NCBI GenBank assembly: GCA_040216555.1
Contig: JAVJOW010000019.1
Location: forward strand, 1-64,000
Length of the DNA stretch: 64,000 bases
Direction: 5' to 3'
Source of the DNA: Arenibacter sp040216555
GTDB lineage: Bacteria > Bacteroidota > Bacteroidia > Flavobacteriales > Flavobacteriaceae
Shown: in pieces, positions 17,027 through 25,607 of the stretch
How the letters are laid out: the number at the start of each line of letters is the position of its first letter
Numbering within the stretch: position 1 is the stretch's first letter
Made by a program: the position numbers and the translations under genes
Notes under the pieces: model-generated
Database searches by the model: none
What the model was told of the DNA's origin: nothing
What the model saw: the letters and a program-made list of their open reading frames with translations, nothing else

Positions 17027-18835
17027 TTAATCCAGTTTTAACCACTCTTTTCTATTTTTCAACACCTGTTTGCTAGGTTTGCCCCCATCCTTTTCTGTTA
17101 ACTGTATGCCATAGGTTGGGTTTCCTGCGAGAACCACAGTGGTAGATTTAGGAATGCCATAACGAGTATAGGCCACTTGTAGCTTGTCCCCAACCTTAAA
17201 TTGGTTTATGAGTTCGTTAAAACGCTGTGTTGCAGTCAACGGAACATTATTGATGGCAGTAATAACATCCCCGGAATCCAACCCTGCGGTATAGGCCGGA
17301 CTACCTATTTTTGTATTCTGTTGTATAATGCCTGCTCCAAATTGATTGATGCTCACACTCGCTCCAAAATAGGGTTGGTCCATGGCCTGTTTTAGCACTA
17401 TTCCTACCGAGGAGAACAATGACTCATAATCAGGCATTTCACTTTTAAATATGTAACTATCAAAGAATGCATTTCCAAATTCCTTGCCCGCGTATTGTAC
17501 CAAGGTTTGGCGCAGGTCTTGCAGGGTATAGGGAACTTCATTTTTCCCATAGGTCTGCCACACCAATTTCATATAATCGTCCAAGTTGAGTCCGTTTTGT
17601 CGCAACGAAAGATCCAGGGCCAGTCCCAAAACACTGCCATAGGAATAGTAGGAGATAAAGGTGTTCTCCCTGTTCACGGGATCCACAGAAGTAGCTGCGT
17701 CCACAAAAGGGGCCTGATAGCTCATTTCTATAGGGTTAAAGAATTGCCTGGCTGGAGAGTTCCAAACATAGTTGAAAGTTCCGATAAGGCCTTCTACATA
17801 TTCCTCCGGGGTGATGATGCCCGCGCGACACAGTATAAAATTGGTGTAATAACTGGTGAAACCTTCCGCAAACCAAAGCTCCCCACTCATATTGGCTTCG
17901 GCAAAATTGAAGGGTTCCAGGGCCTGTGGCCGGATCCGTTCCACGTTCCAACAATGAAAAAATTCATGGGCAACGGTGCCTATATTGTTCTTCATTCCGC
18001 CTTCGGCCAAGCCTTCCCTATCCGTTAAAATGGTAGAATTCCTATGTTCCATGCCATCCCCGGAGGCATTGGGGATATAACAGGCCAAGAAGGTATAGGT
18101 GCCATAATCGTAGTTGGGCAATTCACCAAAGACCTCCTTTTCGGCAAGAACCACCTTTTTTACCTGTTCAAAATAGGTGTCCAGCTCCACTTCCGTTCCG
18201 TTGTGGTGCAATACAAATTGTATGTTCTGTGGTGTTCCATGGTTATCTACTACAAATTGGCGAATCCCGTAATTGCTGATTTCGGTAGGGCTGTCCATAA
18301 AGTACTGTAAGTTGGGGGCCGTATAGATATTTCCCGAAACTTTGGGCATTTGGGTGGCCACCTTCCAGTTGAGGTCTTCTCTGACCTTAAAGTCCACTTC
18401 TATTTTCCGATCGCTTAAATTGGTCACGTACATGAAGGTAGCAGGGATATTTAAATGGGCATGGGTTTCATCAATTTGGGCATAAGTGCCATCCCCACGA
18501 TTCGCAAAAAGGGTATAGCTGATGTTTACCTCCCCATCATGGCCGGTAATATCCCACTGATAGGGATTGGGCCTGGAGATATTCAAGGCCTTTCCCTTGC
18601 TATCGGTCGCCTTAAAATTGTATACGTTTTTAGCAAACTCATGTAGGGCATAGCGCCCGGGAGAGGAGCGGCCCATACGTACAGAAAGTACACCGGGATT
18701 CAGTGAAGGAAAGGAGGCCGTAATTTGTGCTTCGTGATGTTCGGCATTTTCAAAAGAAATGCTATATTGGTTGGTTTGGCCCTGCAGGCTAAGGCTAATG
18801 GCAAGAAAAAGGAGGCTTAGAATGTTGATTTTCAT
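17027..18835 (-). CDS. M61 family metallopeptidase (glycyl-aminopeptidase type) with PDZ domain
   Basis: 602 residues with a signal peptide (MKINILSLLFLAISLSLQG). The N-terminal beta domain (about 25-210) is followed by the zinc peptidase domain: HExxH as HEFFH near residue 291 in TVAHEFFHCWNVERIRP, and the third ligand Glu about 30 residues later in ELWFAEGFTSYYTNF, both characteristic of M61. A PDZ domain occupies about 490-575 (GSPAYTAGLDSGDVITAINN). Such enzymes are periplasmic peptidases with a preference for N-terminal glycine in the characterised Sphingomonas member. The downstream GNAT gene starts on the next base after the stop codon. Confidence 0.92.
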   Translation of the reverse strand: MKINILSLLFLAISLSLQGQTNQYSISFENAEHHEAQITASFPSLNPGVLSVRMGRSSPGRYALHEFAKNVYNFKATDSKGKALNISRPNPYQWDITGHDGEVNISYTLFANRGDGTYAQIDETHAHLNIPATFMYVTNLSDRKIEVDFKVREDLNWKVATQMPKVSGNIYTAPNLQYFMDSPTEISNYGIRQFVVDNHGTPQNIQFVLHHNGTEVELDTYFEQVKKVVLAEKEVFGELPNYDYGTYTFLACYIPNASGDGMEHRNSTILTDREGLAEGGMKNNIGTVAHEFFHCWNVERIRPQALEPFNFAEANMSGELWFAEGFTSYYTNFILCRAGIITPEEYVEGLIGTFNYVWNSPARQFFNPIEMSYQAPFVDAATSVDPVNRENTFISYYSYGSVLGLALDLSLRQNGLNLDDYMKLVWQTYGKNEVPYTLQDLRQTLVQYAGKEFGNAFFDSYIFKSEMPDYESLFSSVGIVLKQAMDQPYFGASVSINQFGAGIIQQNTKIGSPAYTAGLDSGDVITAINNVPLTATQRFNELINQFKVGDKLQVAYTRYGIPKSTTVVLAGNPTYGIQLTEKDGGKPSKQVLKNRKEWLKLD

Positions 18836-18963
18836 AGAATTCGATTTCGATACTTTTTTATAGATGGGAAACCTGGGTTAATACCCGGTCCCGTATTATT
18901 ATTTTCCAACGCTTTGTATAAACGAATATACTATATAAATACAGGATATGCTACATTTGTGAT

Positions 18964-20121
18964 ATGACGGAATTCCCAAAAAAATTGATGGCAAAACTAA
19001 CCGAAAGGCAAGACAATAATTCCCTTCGGATGTTGCCAATGCCCAAGGGCCTGATCGATTTTTCCTCCAACGACTATTTGGGCCTTGCTAGGAATGAGGC
19101 CATATTTATTGAGGCGTCCAAACTTTTGGAACAGAAAGGTGTCATAGCCAATGGAGCTACCGGATCAAGGCTGTTAACCGGTAATAACGCACTGTATGGG
19201 GAGTTGGAAGAGGTGTTGGCGAGCTTTTTCGTTACGGAATCGGCACTGGTCATCAATTCGGGATACGATGCCAACGTAGGATTTTTTAGTGCCGTGCCAC
19301 AGCGGACAGATGTTGTTTTTTATGACGAACTCTCCCATGCCAGTATCCGTGATGGTATTGGGATGGGCCTTGCCCAAAGCTATAAGTTTAAGCACAACCA
19401 TTTGGAAAGCCTTAATAGGCAGATAGACGGTGCCCGTGAAAGAAAGACTGATGGTGATATATATGTGGTTACGGAATCGGTCTTTTCTATGGATGGGGAT
19501 ACTCCGGATTTAGAAGCACTGGCGGAATTATGCACTTCCAAAGGGGCCTATTTGGTAGTGGACGAAGCACATGCGGTTGGGGTATTTGGTAAAATGGGAG
19601 AGGGCCTATTAAATGAATTGGGACTGCAGGACAAGGTATTTGCCAGGATTGTCACCTTCGGTAAGGCTATGGGTTGCCATGGTGCTGCCATATTGGGGAG
19701 CAGTGCGCTTAAAAGTTATTTGGTAAATTTTGCACGTAGCTTTATTTATACTACGGGAATGCCCCCGCATTCGTTAGCGACGATATTGGCCGCTTATGAA
19801 CACTTATCTACCTCGGGCGTGGAGCAAAGGCAACTTAGGGCTAAAATAGAATTTTTTAAGGATCAATTGAGGGGCCATGAACTTGAAACCTATTTTATTT
19901 CCAGTAATTCGGCGGTGCATTGTTGTCTGGTGGAAGGCAATGAAAAGGTAAAAAATTGGTCGCTACGGTTGCAGGATAAAGGTTTTGATGTAAAACCCAT
20001 TATGTCGCCCACCGTACCAAAAGGGCAGGAGCGATTGCGATTTTGTTTGCACAGTTTCAATACCGAAAATGAAATTAAGGATGTACTTTTAAGCTTGGCC
20101 AAATTATTTGAAAAGAAATGA
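18964..20121 (+). CDS. bioF: 8-amino-7-oxononanoate synthase (BioF)
   Basis: 385 residues. A PLP-dependent alpha-oxoamine synthase that condenses L-alanine with a pimeloyl thioester to make 8-amino-7-oxononanoate (KAPA), the first step of the biotin ring pathway. Visible motifs: DFSSNDYLGLARNE near the N-terminus, GSRLLTGNNALYGELE, the PLP-contact DEAHAVGVFG, and the Schiff-base lysine in VTFGKAMGCHGAAILG. Related enzymes act on glycine or serine, but the operon with bioD, bioA and bioB decides the call. A TACATTTG box (18952-18959) matches the Bacteroidota -7 consensus only 5 nt before the ATG, suggesting a nearly leaderless mRNA, although no good -33 TTG is present. Confidence 0.93.
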   Translation: MTEFPKKLMAKLTERQDNNSLRMLPMPKGLIDFSSNDYLGLARNEAIFIEASKLLEQKGVIANGATGSRLLTGNNALYGELEEVLASFFVTESALVINSGYDANVGFFSAVPQRTDVVFYDELSHASIRDGIGMGLAQSYKFKHNHLESLNRQIDGARERKTDGDIYVVTESVFSMDGDTPDLEALAELCTSKGAYLVVDEAHAVGVFGKMGEGLLNELGLQDKVFARIVTFGKAMGCHGAAILGSSALKSYLVNFARSFIYTTGMPPHSLATILAAYEHLSTSGVEQRQLRAKIEFFKDQLRGHELETYFISSNSAVHCCLVEGNEKVKNWSLRLQDKGFDVKPIMSPTVPKGQERLRFCLHSFNTENEIKDVLLSLAKLFEKK

Positions 20122-20501
20122 ATCCAGAATTTTATACCCTGGCTGCCTTTGAGTATGTAGCCGACGTTCAAATTTTAAAAGGGCGATTGGAGGCCGATGG
20201 TATCCCGGTATTTCTAAGGGACGAGAACACCCTCAATTCAGACCCCCTGATCAGTAATGCTATAGGTGGAGTGAAGCTTCAGGTGTATTATTCCGATAAG
20301 GAAAGTGCTACGGAAATCTACAATGAAATTAGGACCTATGCCATGGATGAGCATGGCAATTTTAGGCGTTGTCCCAACTGCAAAGCAGAGAGGATGGAGA
20401 TTTATTTTAACAGGAAAGGGATTTTTTATAAACTTTTTCCATTTTTTGAAAAAAGAAAGTATAAATGTCTAAATTGTGAGTTTATAACAGAACCGAGCTA
20501 G
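20118..20501 (+). CDS. DUF2007 protein with C-terminal zinc ribbon, in the biotin operon
   Basis: 127 residues. The N-terminal part (about 5-75) resembles DUF2007, a small alpha/beta domain related to PII-like signalling folds: TLAAFEYVADVQILKGRLEA and IPVFLRDENTLNSDP. The C-terminal part has two CxxC knuckles, RCPNCKAE and KCLNCEF, forming a probable zinc ribbon. It overlaps bioF by 4 nt (ATGA) and ends 1 nt before bioD, so it is firmly inside the operon. Its role in biotin synthesis is unknown; it may be a passenger, or may sense a nucleotide or metal. Confidence 0.8.
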   Translation: MNPEFYTLAAFEYVADVQILKGRLEADGIPVFLRDENTLNSDPLISNAIGGVKLQVYYSDKESATEIYNEIRTYAMDEHGNFRRCPNCKAERMEIYFNRKGIFYKLFPFFEKRKYKCLNCEFITEPS

Positions 20502-20502
20502 A

Positions 20503-21114
20503 ATGAAACAATTTTTTGTAACAGGAATATCAACAGATGTAGGAAAGACGATTGCCTCGGCAGTCTTGGTCGAGGCCTTGGAAGCAGATTACTGGAAACC
20601 CGTTCAAACTGGGGACGATTCCGATAGTGAAACCATTTCCAGCCTAATCTCCAATACCAAAACAGTAATGCACAAGAGCAGTTACTCCCTAAAGGCACCT
20701 TTGAGTCCACATGCTGCCGCTGCTTTGGAAGGAGTTTATATAGATCACAATAAAATAAATGAGCCTAAAACGGAGAACCATATGGTGATCGAAGGGGCCG
20801 GTGGCGTTTTGGTGCCGCTGAACGATTCCGATACCATATTGGATATTATTATGCCAACCTACCATGTAGTTGTTGTGGTGAAGCATTATTTGGGAAGCAT
20901 TAATCATTCCCTGTTAACCATTAAATGGCTCTTGCTGAAGGGTTACGATGTTGCCATACTTTTTAATGGGGAGCCCAATAAGGCGTCCGAAGATATTATT
21001 ACTAAAATTACGAGAGTTCCTGTCTTGGGCAGGATTGGTCATGAATCCACTTTAACAAAGGAAGTGGTCAAGAAATACGCAGAGCAATTGAGGCCTGCTC
21101 TTATGGCCTGGTAA
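20503..21114 (+). CDS. bioD: Dethiobiotin synthetase (BioD)
   Basis: 203 residues. An ATP-dependent carboxylase that closes the ureido ring of dethiobiotin from 7,8-diaminononanoate, CO2 and ATP. The P-loop ITGISTDVGKTIAS-type segment at residues 5-18 matches the BioD GTDTxVGKT signature, KPVQTGDD follows at about 32, and the Mg/ATP-contact loop EGAGGVLVPLNDSD lies near 94-107. Length is slightly under the usual 215-230. It is preceded by the DUF2007 gene with a 1-nt gap and followed after 139 nt by bioA. Confidence 0.95.
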   Translation: MKQFFVTGISTDVGKTIASAVLVEALEADYWKPVQTGDDSDSETISSLISNTKTVMHKSSYSLKAPLSPHAAAALEGVYIDHNKINEPKTENHMVIEGAGGVLVPLNDSDTILDIIMPTYHVVVVVKHYLGSINHSLLTIKWLLLKGYDVAILFNGEPNKASEDIITKITRVPVLGRIGHESTLTKEVVKKYAEQLRPALMAW

Positions 21115-21253
21115 GGGCGTTGGCCGAAAAATTTATTCCTTGGATCCAATAGGGATAATGGTATGTTTATTCGCCTTAAATGAATTGGGATAGGGATAGT
21201 GTTTTTAGTCATTATTCCCCATCTTTGCACCTCTATTTAAAAAGGATATTCAA

Positions 21254-22522
21254 TTGAAAAGTCTTTCGGAAAGGGATCAAAAACACCTTTGGCACCCACT
21301 TACGCAGCATAAACTGCATCCCAAAATGCTTGGCATTGTTAAGGCAAAAGGGGCGGTTTTATTCGATGAGCACGGCAAGGAATACATAGATGGCATATCT
21401 TCATGGTATACCAGTGTCTATGGTCATTGCAATGATGCCATTATTGCTAAGGTTTATGCGCAAATGCAGCAGTTGGATCAGGTGGTCTTTAGCGGATTTA
21501 CCCATGAACCGGCCATAGGGCTTTCCGAAGCCCTGATTTCCTTGTTGCCGGAAAATCAAGAGAAATTGTTCTTTTCCGATAACGGTTCCACGGCAACGGA
21601 GATAGGAATAAAGATGGCTTTACAGTTTCACCATAACCAAGGAAAAAAGCGTTCCGTTTTGTTGGCTTTCGAAGATGGTTTTCATGGGGATACTTTCGGG
21701 GCGATGTCCGTCTCCAGTTTATCCGTATATAACGGCCCTTTTGAGGATTATTTTATTGATGTAAAAAGGATTCCTGTTCCTACAGAGGCCAATATGGAGA
21801 GCCTGTTACATGAATTGGAAAATAATACTGGTCTTGATGCTATTGCCGGATTTATCTACGAACCTTTGGTACAGGGAGCTGCAGCCATGAAAATGCACAA
21901 GGCGGAGCATTTGGAGAAGATTTTAAAAGTGATAAAGTCGCACGGGGTTTTGGCCATTGCCGATGAGGTGATGACCGGCTTCGGAAAGACCGGAAGCCAT
22001 TTTGCTTCGGATTATATAGCGGAGAAGCCCGATATTATCTGTATGTCCAAGGCGTTGACGGCCGGGATGCTGCCCATGGCAGTAACCAGCTGTACCCAAG
22101 AAGTATACGATGCCTTTTATAGCGATGATATAGCCAAGGGCCTCTTCCATGGCCATACCTATACCGCAAATCCCTTGGCATGTGCCGCGGCCTTGGCAGG
22201 AATAGAACTGCTGACATCAGACGAAATTCAAAAAAATATTGGTAAAATAATACAATGGCACCAAGAGTTTGATGCTGAAATAAAGGATCATCCCAAAGTA
22301 GCTGCCACCCGACAGACGGGGATTATCTACGCCCTGGACCTTAATATTGTCATGGAGCGCTATGGAAATGTTAGGGACAAACTGTTTAAGCATTTTATGG
22401 ATTCGGGGGTTTTTCTTCGACCTCTAGGCAATACCATTTATATTTTGGCGCCCTATATCACGACCAAGGAGCAAATGCAAAAAATCTACAACAGTATAAA
22501 GGAAGTTCTTAATTCATTTTAA
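21254..22522 (+). CDS. bioA: Adenosylmethionine-8-amino-7-oxononanoate aminotransferase (BioA), TTG start
   Basis: 422 residues. A PLP class-III aminotransferase that uses S-adenosylmethionine to convert KAPA into 7,8-diaminononanoate. Motifs: the family's conserved N-terminal HLWHPLTQH, SSWYTSVYGHCN, the PLP-contact ADEVMTGFGKTGS, the lysine loop MSKALTAGMLPMAVT, and GHTYTANPLACAAALAG. The start is TTG at 21254: HLWHPLTQH must be included, no in-frame ATG precedes it, and AAGGA sits 8-12 nt upstream. The stop is 3 nt before the KAS start. Confidence 0.95.
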   Translation: MKSLSERDQKHLWHPLTQHKLHPKMLGIVKAKGAVLFDEHGKEYIDGISSWYTSVYGHCNDAIIAKVYAQMQQLDQVVFSGFTHEPAIGLSEALISLLPENQEKLFFSDNGSTATEIGIKMALQFHHNQGKKRSVLLAFEDGFHGDTFGAMSVSSLSVYNGPFEDYFIDVKRIPVPTEANMESLLHELENNTGLDAIAGFIYEPLVQGAAAMKMHKAEHLEKILKVIKSHGVLAIADEVMTGFGKTGSHFASDYIAEKPDIICMSKALTAGMLPMAVTSCTQEVYDAFYSDDIAKGLFHGHTYTANPLACAAALAGIELLTSDEIQKNIGKIIQWHQEFDAEIKDHPKVAATRQTGIIYALDLNIVMERYGNVRDKLFKHFMDSGVFLRPLGNTIYILAPYITTKEQMQKIYNSIKEVLNSF

Positions 22523-22525
22523 CCT

Positions 22526-23695
22526 ATGGAGAACCAACCTATTTATATCACTGCCTTAACGTCCATCTCTCCTTTGGGCACTTCCTTAAAGGAAGTGTGG
22601 GACAACTATAAACGTCCTGACCATTTTTTAGGAGAGAAAACCTATAACAATACAACCGCCTGGGGAGCTTCCTTGACCGAGGATACACAACAAAAAATAA
22701 CCGATTTAAAAAATTCGGATTCCAAGTATAAAAACTTGGACCCATCTGTACTATATGCCATTTATGCCTCTAGGGAAGCTATAGGTCAAGCCGGTTGGAA
22801 GGATGGTAATTTTGGGGTAAACATTGGCTCATCCAGAGGGGCAACTGCTCTTTTTGAAAAGTATCACAGTGAATTTATCCAAAAGGGACAAGCCTCCACC
22901 TTATCTTCCCCTACTACCACCTTGGGGAACATTTCTTCCTGGGTGGCCCATGATCTGCAGACTCAAGGTCCGGAAATATCCCACTCTATAACCTGTTCCA
23001 CGGCCCTACATTCCCTGTTGAATGGGGTAGCTTGGCTGAAAAGTGGGATGGCAAATAAATTTTTGGTGGGTGGTAGCGAGGCACCATTGACTCCTTTTAC
23101 CATTGCACAGATGAAGGCCTTAAAAGTCTATTCACGGTTTGTGGCCAACGACCCTGAGGGTTACCCTTGTAGAGCCTTGGACCTGGAAAAGAAACAGAAC
23201 AGCATGGTTTTGGGTGAGGCTGCCTCCATGGCGTGTTTGGAGAAAGGCAACAAAGAAAATGCCCTTGCCCGTATTGAAGGTCTGGGATACGCAACCGAGA
23301 TATTGGAACATAATATTTCTATTTCCTCCGATGCCGTTTGTTTTCAGCGATCCATGAAGATGGCTTTGGGCGGAATAGATCCAAAGGAGGTAGATGTTGT
23401 AGTACTACATGCTCCTGGAACCATTAAAGGGGATCTGTCCGAAGTAAGGGCTATTGAAAAAGTATTTGGAGTACATGTGCCGGCAATGACCACTAATAAA
23501 TGGAAGCTAGGACATTCCTTTGGTGCTTCCGGAATGTTGAGTTTGGAATTGGCGGTATTAATGTTGCAGCACCAAGAGTTTATAGGAGTGCCATATGTGA
23601 CAAATGATGCCAGTCCAAAACAAATCAACAAAGTCATGGTCAACGCAGTGGGTTTTGGTGGGAATGCGGTGAGTGTTCTTTTGGGCAAGATTTAA
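22526..23695 (+). CDS. FabF-like beta-ketoacyl-ACP synthase in the biotin operon
   Basis: 389 residues, thiolase-fold KAS I/II type. All three catalytic residues are present: Cys about 157 in SITCSTALHSLLNG, His about 295 in VVVLHAPGTIKGD (where FabF has HGTGT), and His about 330 in KLGHSFGASGML. It begins 3 nt after bioA. No bioC, bioH, bioG or bioW is in the window, so a dedicated KAS for elongating the pimeloyl (or glutaryl) acyl chain is a reasonable inference, analogous in logic to the KAS III-like BioZ but from a different branch. HAPGT in place of HGTGT may reflect altered substrate choice. A diverged copy of its last 23 codons occurs downstream. Confidence 0.85.
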   Translation: MENQPIYITALTSISPLGTSLKEVWDNYKRPDHFLGEKTYNNTTAWGASLTEDTQQKITDLKNSDSKYKNLDPSVLYAIYASREAIGQAGWKDGNFGVNIGSSRGATALFEKYHSEFIQKGQASTLSSPTTTLGNISSWVAHDLQTQGPEISHSITCSTALHSLLNGVAWLKSGMANKFLVGGSEAPLTPFTIAQMKALKVYSRFVANDPEGYPCRALDLEKKQNSMVLGEAASMACLEKGNKENALARIEGLGYATEILEHNISISSDAVCFQRSMKMALGGIDPKEVDVVVLHAPGTIKGDLSEVRAIEKVFGVHVPAMTTNKWKLGHSFGASGMLSLELAVLMLQHQEFIGVPYVTNDASPKQINKVMVNAVGFGGNAVSVLLGKI

Positions 23696-23802
23696 TTGTG
23701 AAAGCAAACAGAGTCTGCCTTGTCTATATACTCCCGGACCGTATTTCTTAAATCGATGCTTGCCATAATAACTTCTTATTTCTTAAAGTAAAGATACAAT
23801 TT

Positions 23803-23901
23803 ATGTTCCAAAAGTTTCTTTCCATTGAGATCAATAAAGTAATGCTAAACGCAGTTGGTTTTGGGGGGAATGCAGTGAGTATTCTTTTGGGCAAGCCTTA
23901 A
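23803..23901 (+). pseudogene. Diverged remnant of a second KAS C-terminus
   Basis: Bases 23830-23898 repeat 23624-23692 of the KAS gene with 10 differences in 69 bases, both followed by TAA. The open frame from ATG at 23803 reads MFQKFLSIE, then INKVMLNAVGFGGNAVSILL and GKP. Differences are mostly synonymous third-base changes, which means the copy spent time under coding selection as part of a full paralog before being reduced to this tail. It is one element of the 577-bp gap 23696-24272. Confidence 0.7.
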
Positions 23902-24067
23902 CTCTCTTTTGGTGGGTTTTTATTGATATATCAACCTATTTTTTGGTCAATTCCTGGCTAACTTATGTTCTAAAAGCAGTTGAAAACTGCAATAATCGAC
24001 GAATTAAGGAATGGAATTTTGCAATTTCTGCGGATATTAGGTTATTTTTGACCCCTAAATAAATGTT

Positions 24068-24148
24068 GGCTTAGGGATTGCAGCGGCATCCTTTTTATGT
24101 TTACCGCGCCTAGCGAAGGTAAACTGAAAAAGATATAGCGAATAAGCC
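24068..24148 (+). ncRNA. Long stem-loop A upstream of bioB (candidate structured RNA or repeat)
   Basis: Outer arms GGCTTA (24068-24073) and TAAGCC (24143-24148); an intermediate TTTTT/AAAAA pairing; inner perfect arms GTTTACC (24099-24105) and GGTAAAC (24118-24124) around a 12-nt loop. From memory, a similar motif containing GCATCCTTTTT and AAAAAGATATAGCG recurs in Flavobacteriaceae genomes; not checked here. It may be a dispersed repeat, a 3' end structure or a cis-regulatory leader. Confidence 0.5.
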
Positions 24149-24151
24149 CGA

Positions 24152-24250
24152 CCCCGACTTCCTTGCCCTCTCCTGCAAGGTGTAGACCTACAAGGTCTCC
24201 AAGACCATGCAGGTCCTCCTTGTAGGAGTTGGGGGAGAAGGAAGTTGGGG
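24152..24250 (+). promoter_or_regulatory. Long stem-loop B directly before bioB
   Basis: Arms of 13 bp, CCCCGACTTCCTT (24152-24164) and AAGGAAGTTGGGG (24238-24250), pair fully with one G-U. An inner perfect 8-bp stem, CTACAAGG (24188-24195) with CCTTGTAG (24218-24225), nests inside. It ends 22 nt before the bioB start, so it lies in the bioB leader. It resembles no riboswitch I know and lacks a terminal T run. Confidence 0.5.
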
Positions 24251-24272
24251 AAAGCCCCAAGAACTAAAAAGT

Positions 24273-25367
24273 ATGAGCGAAGTAAGACATAACTGGACCA
24301 AACAGGAAATACTGGATATTTACAACAAACCGTTTATGGAGCTGCTCTACGAGGCGGCTACCGTACACAGGGAGAACCATGATCCCAATACGGTGCAGGT
24401 TTCCACTTTGCTATCTATTAAAACTGGCGGGTGCCCCGAGGATTGTGGATATTGTCCACAGGCCGCACGTTACCATACCAAGGTAGAGGGTAACGACCTT
24501 ATGTCCGTTTCCCAGGTAAAGGCACAAGCTTTACGTGCCAAAACGGCCGGAAGCTCCAGGGTATGTATGGGGGCTGCATGGAGGAACGTTAAGGACGGAC
24601 CAGAGTTTGATCAGGTGTTGGAGATGGTACGTACTATTAACAAGCTGGATATGGAGGTTTGCTGTACCTTGGGAATGATTACCGAGAACCAAGCACATCG
24701 ATTGGCCGAAGCTGGACTTTATGCTTACAACCATAATTTGGATACTTCCGAGGACTATTATAAAGATGTAATTTCTACCCGTGCTTTTAAGGATCGTTTG
24801 GATACCATAGACAATGTCCGCAAAAGTAATGTTACCGTATGTAGCGGCGGAATTATTGGTATGGGCGAGGCTTTGGAAGATAGGGCAGGGATGTTGGTGG
24901 CACTTTCCACCTTGGACCCACAACCAGAATCAGTGCCTATTAATGCCCTCGTAGCTGTTGAGGGTACTCCTATGGCCGATTTGCCACCTATTCCAATATG
25001 GGATATGGTGCGTATGGTGGCCACTACCCGTATTGTAATGCCGGAAACCCAGGTGCGTTTATCGGCCGGGCGTACACAAATGAGTAGGGAAGGTCAGGCC
25101 ATGTGTTTCTTTGCAGGCGCCAACTCTATTTTTGCAGGGGATAAATTGTTGACTACCCCCAATCCCGACGTGAACGAGGATATGGCTATGTTCAAGCTTT
25201 TGGGGCTAAACCCACAAAAAGCGTTTACCAAGGTTTCCCAGCCTAAAACTGTGGAAGCCGAGGATTCCCAATACCAGGCCAAGGGCGAAAAGCCAAAATG
25301 GACCAGACCGGGACATACCATTGATAGGAACGAAGCCGCCAAAAAGAAGGCCAATCTTACTGAGTAA
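24273..25367 (+). CDS. bioB: Biotin synthase (BioB)
   Basis: 364 residues from the ATG at 24273 (MSEVRHNWTKQEI); a longer frame from 24207 runs through stem-loop B and is not credible. A radical SAM enzyme that inserts sulfur into dethiobiotin. The [4Fe-4S] motif CxxxCxxC is in KTGGCPEDCGYCPQAARYHT; the SAM-contact and [2Fe-2S] regions follow (SSRVCMGAAWRN, EVCCTLGM, VCSGGIIGMGE). VRLSAGRTQMSREGQAMCFF is typical near the end. The tail after about residue 330 is charged and variable. It is the last gene of the biotin cluster, but a 577-bp gap separates it from the KAS gene, so it may have its own promoter. Confidence 0.96.
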   Translation: MSEVRHNWTKQEILDIYNKPFMELLYEAATVHRENHDPNTVQVSTLLSIKTGGCPEDCGYCPQAARYHTKVEGNDLMSVSQVKAQALRAKTAGSSRVCMGAAWRNVKDGPEFDQVLEMVRTINKLDMEVCCTLGMITENQAHRLAEAGLYAYNHNLDTSEDYYKDVISTRAFKDRLDTIDNVRKSNVTVCSGGIIGMGEALEDRAGMLVALSTLDPQPESVPINALVAVEGTPMADLPPIPIWDMVRMVATTRIVMPETQVRLSAGRTQMSREGQAMCFFAGANSIFAGDKLLTTPNPDVNEDMAMFKLLGLNPQKAFTKVSQPKTVEAEDSQYQAKGEKPKWTRPGHTIDRNEAAKKKANLTE

Positions 25368-25607
25368 TCCTGTATTGGATTATGATTTTAAGATAATTAT
25401 TTTGGGTTTTTTAACTTTGCATCTATTAAGAAAAAACCGAAATGGTATAAAGGGCAATAGTGAATTTTGTGGCAGCCCTATGCAAAAAAATCATTGTATG
25501 TCCGATGCATATAAATTATTTTTCAACGACGGTATGTGGCAATAGGCGCACTGGATTATGCTATATTTTTGACTTAACCTAACACTATCTTAAACAATCA
25601 GGTTACA

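Noticed and set aside
17495..18028. 177-codon plus-strand open frame
   Set aside because: Antisense shadow of the M61 peptidase gene, which has HEFFH, the Glu motif and a PDZ domain on the minus strand.
24207..24272. Extended bioB start 22 codons upstream
   Set aside because: The extra codons read through stem-loop B, and the family's N-terminus begins at MSEVRHNW (24273).
25321..25545. 74-codon frame after bioB
   Set aside because: It starts inside the bioB coding end and continues into non-coding DNA with no motif; composition suggests a chance frame.
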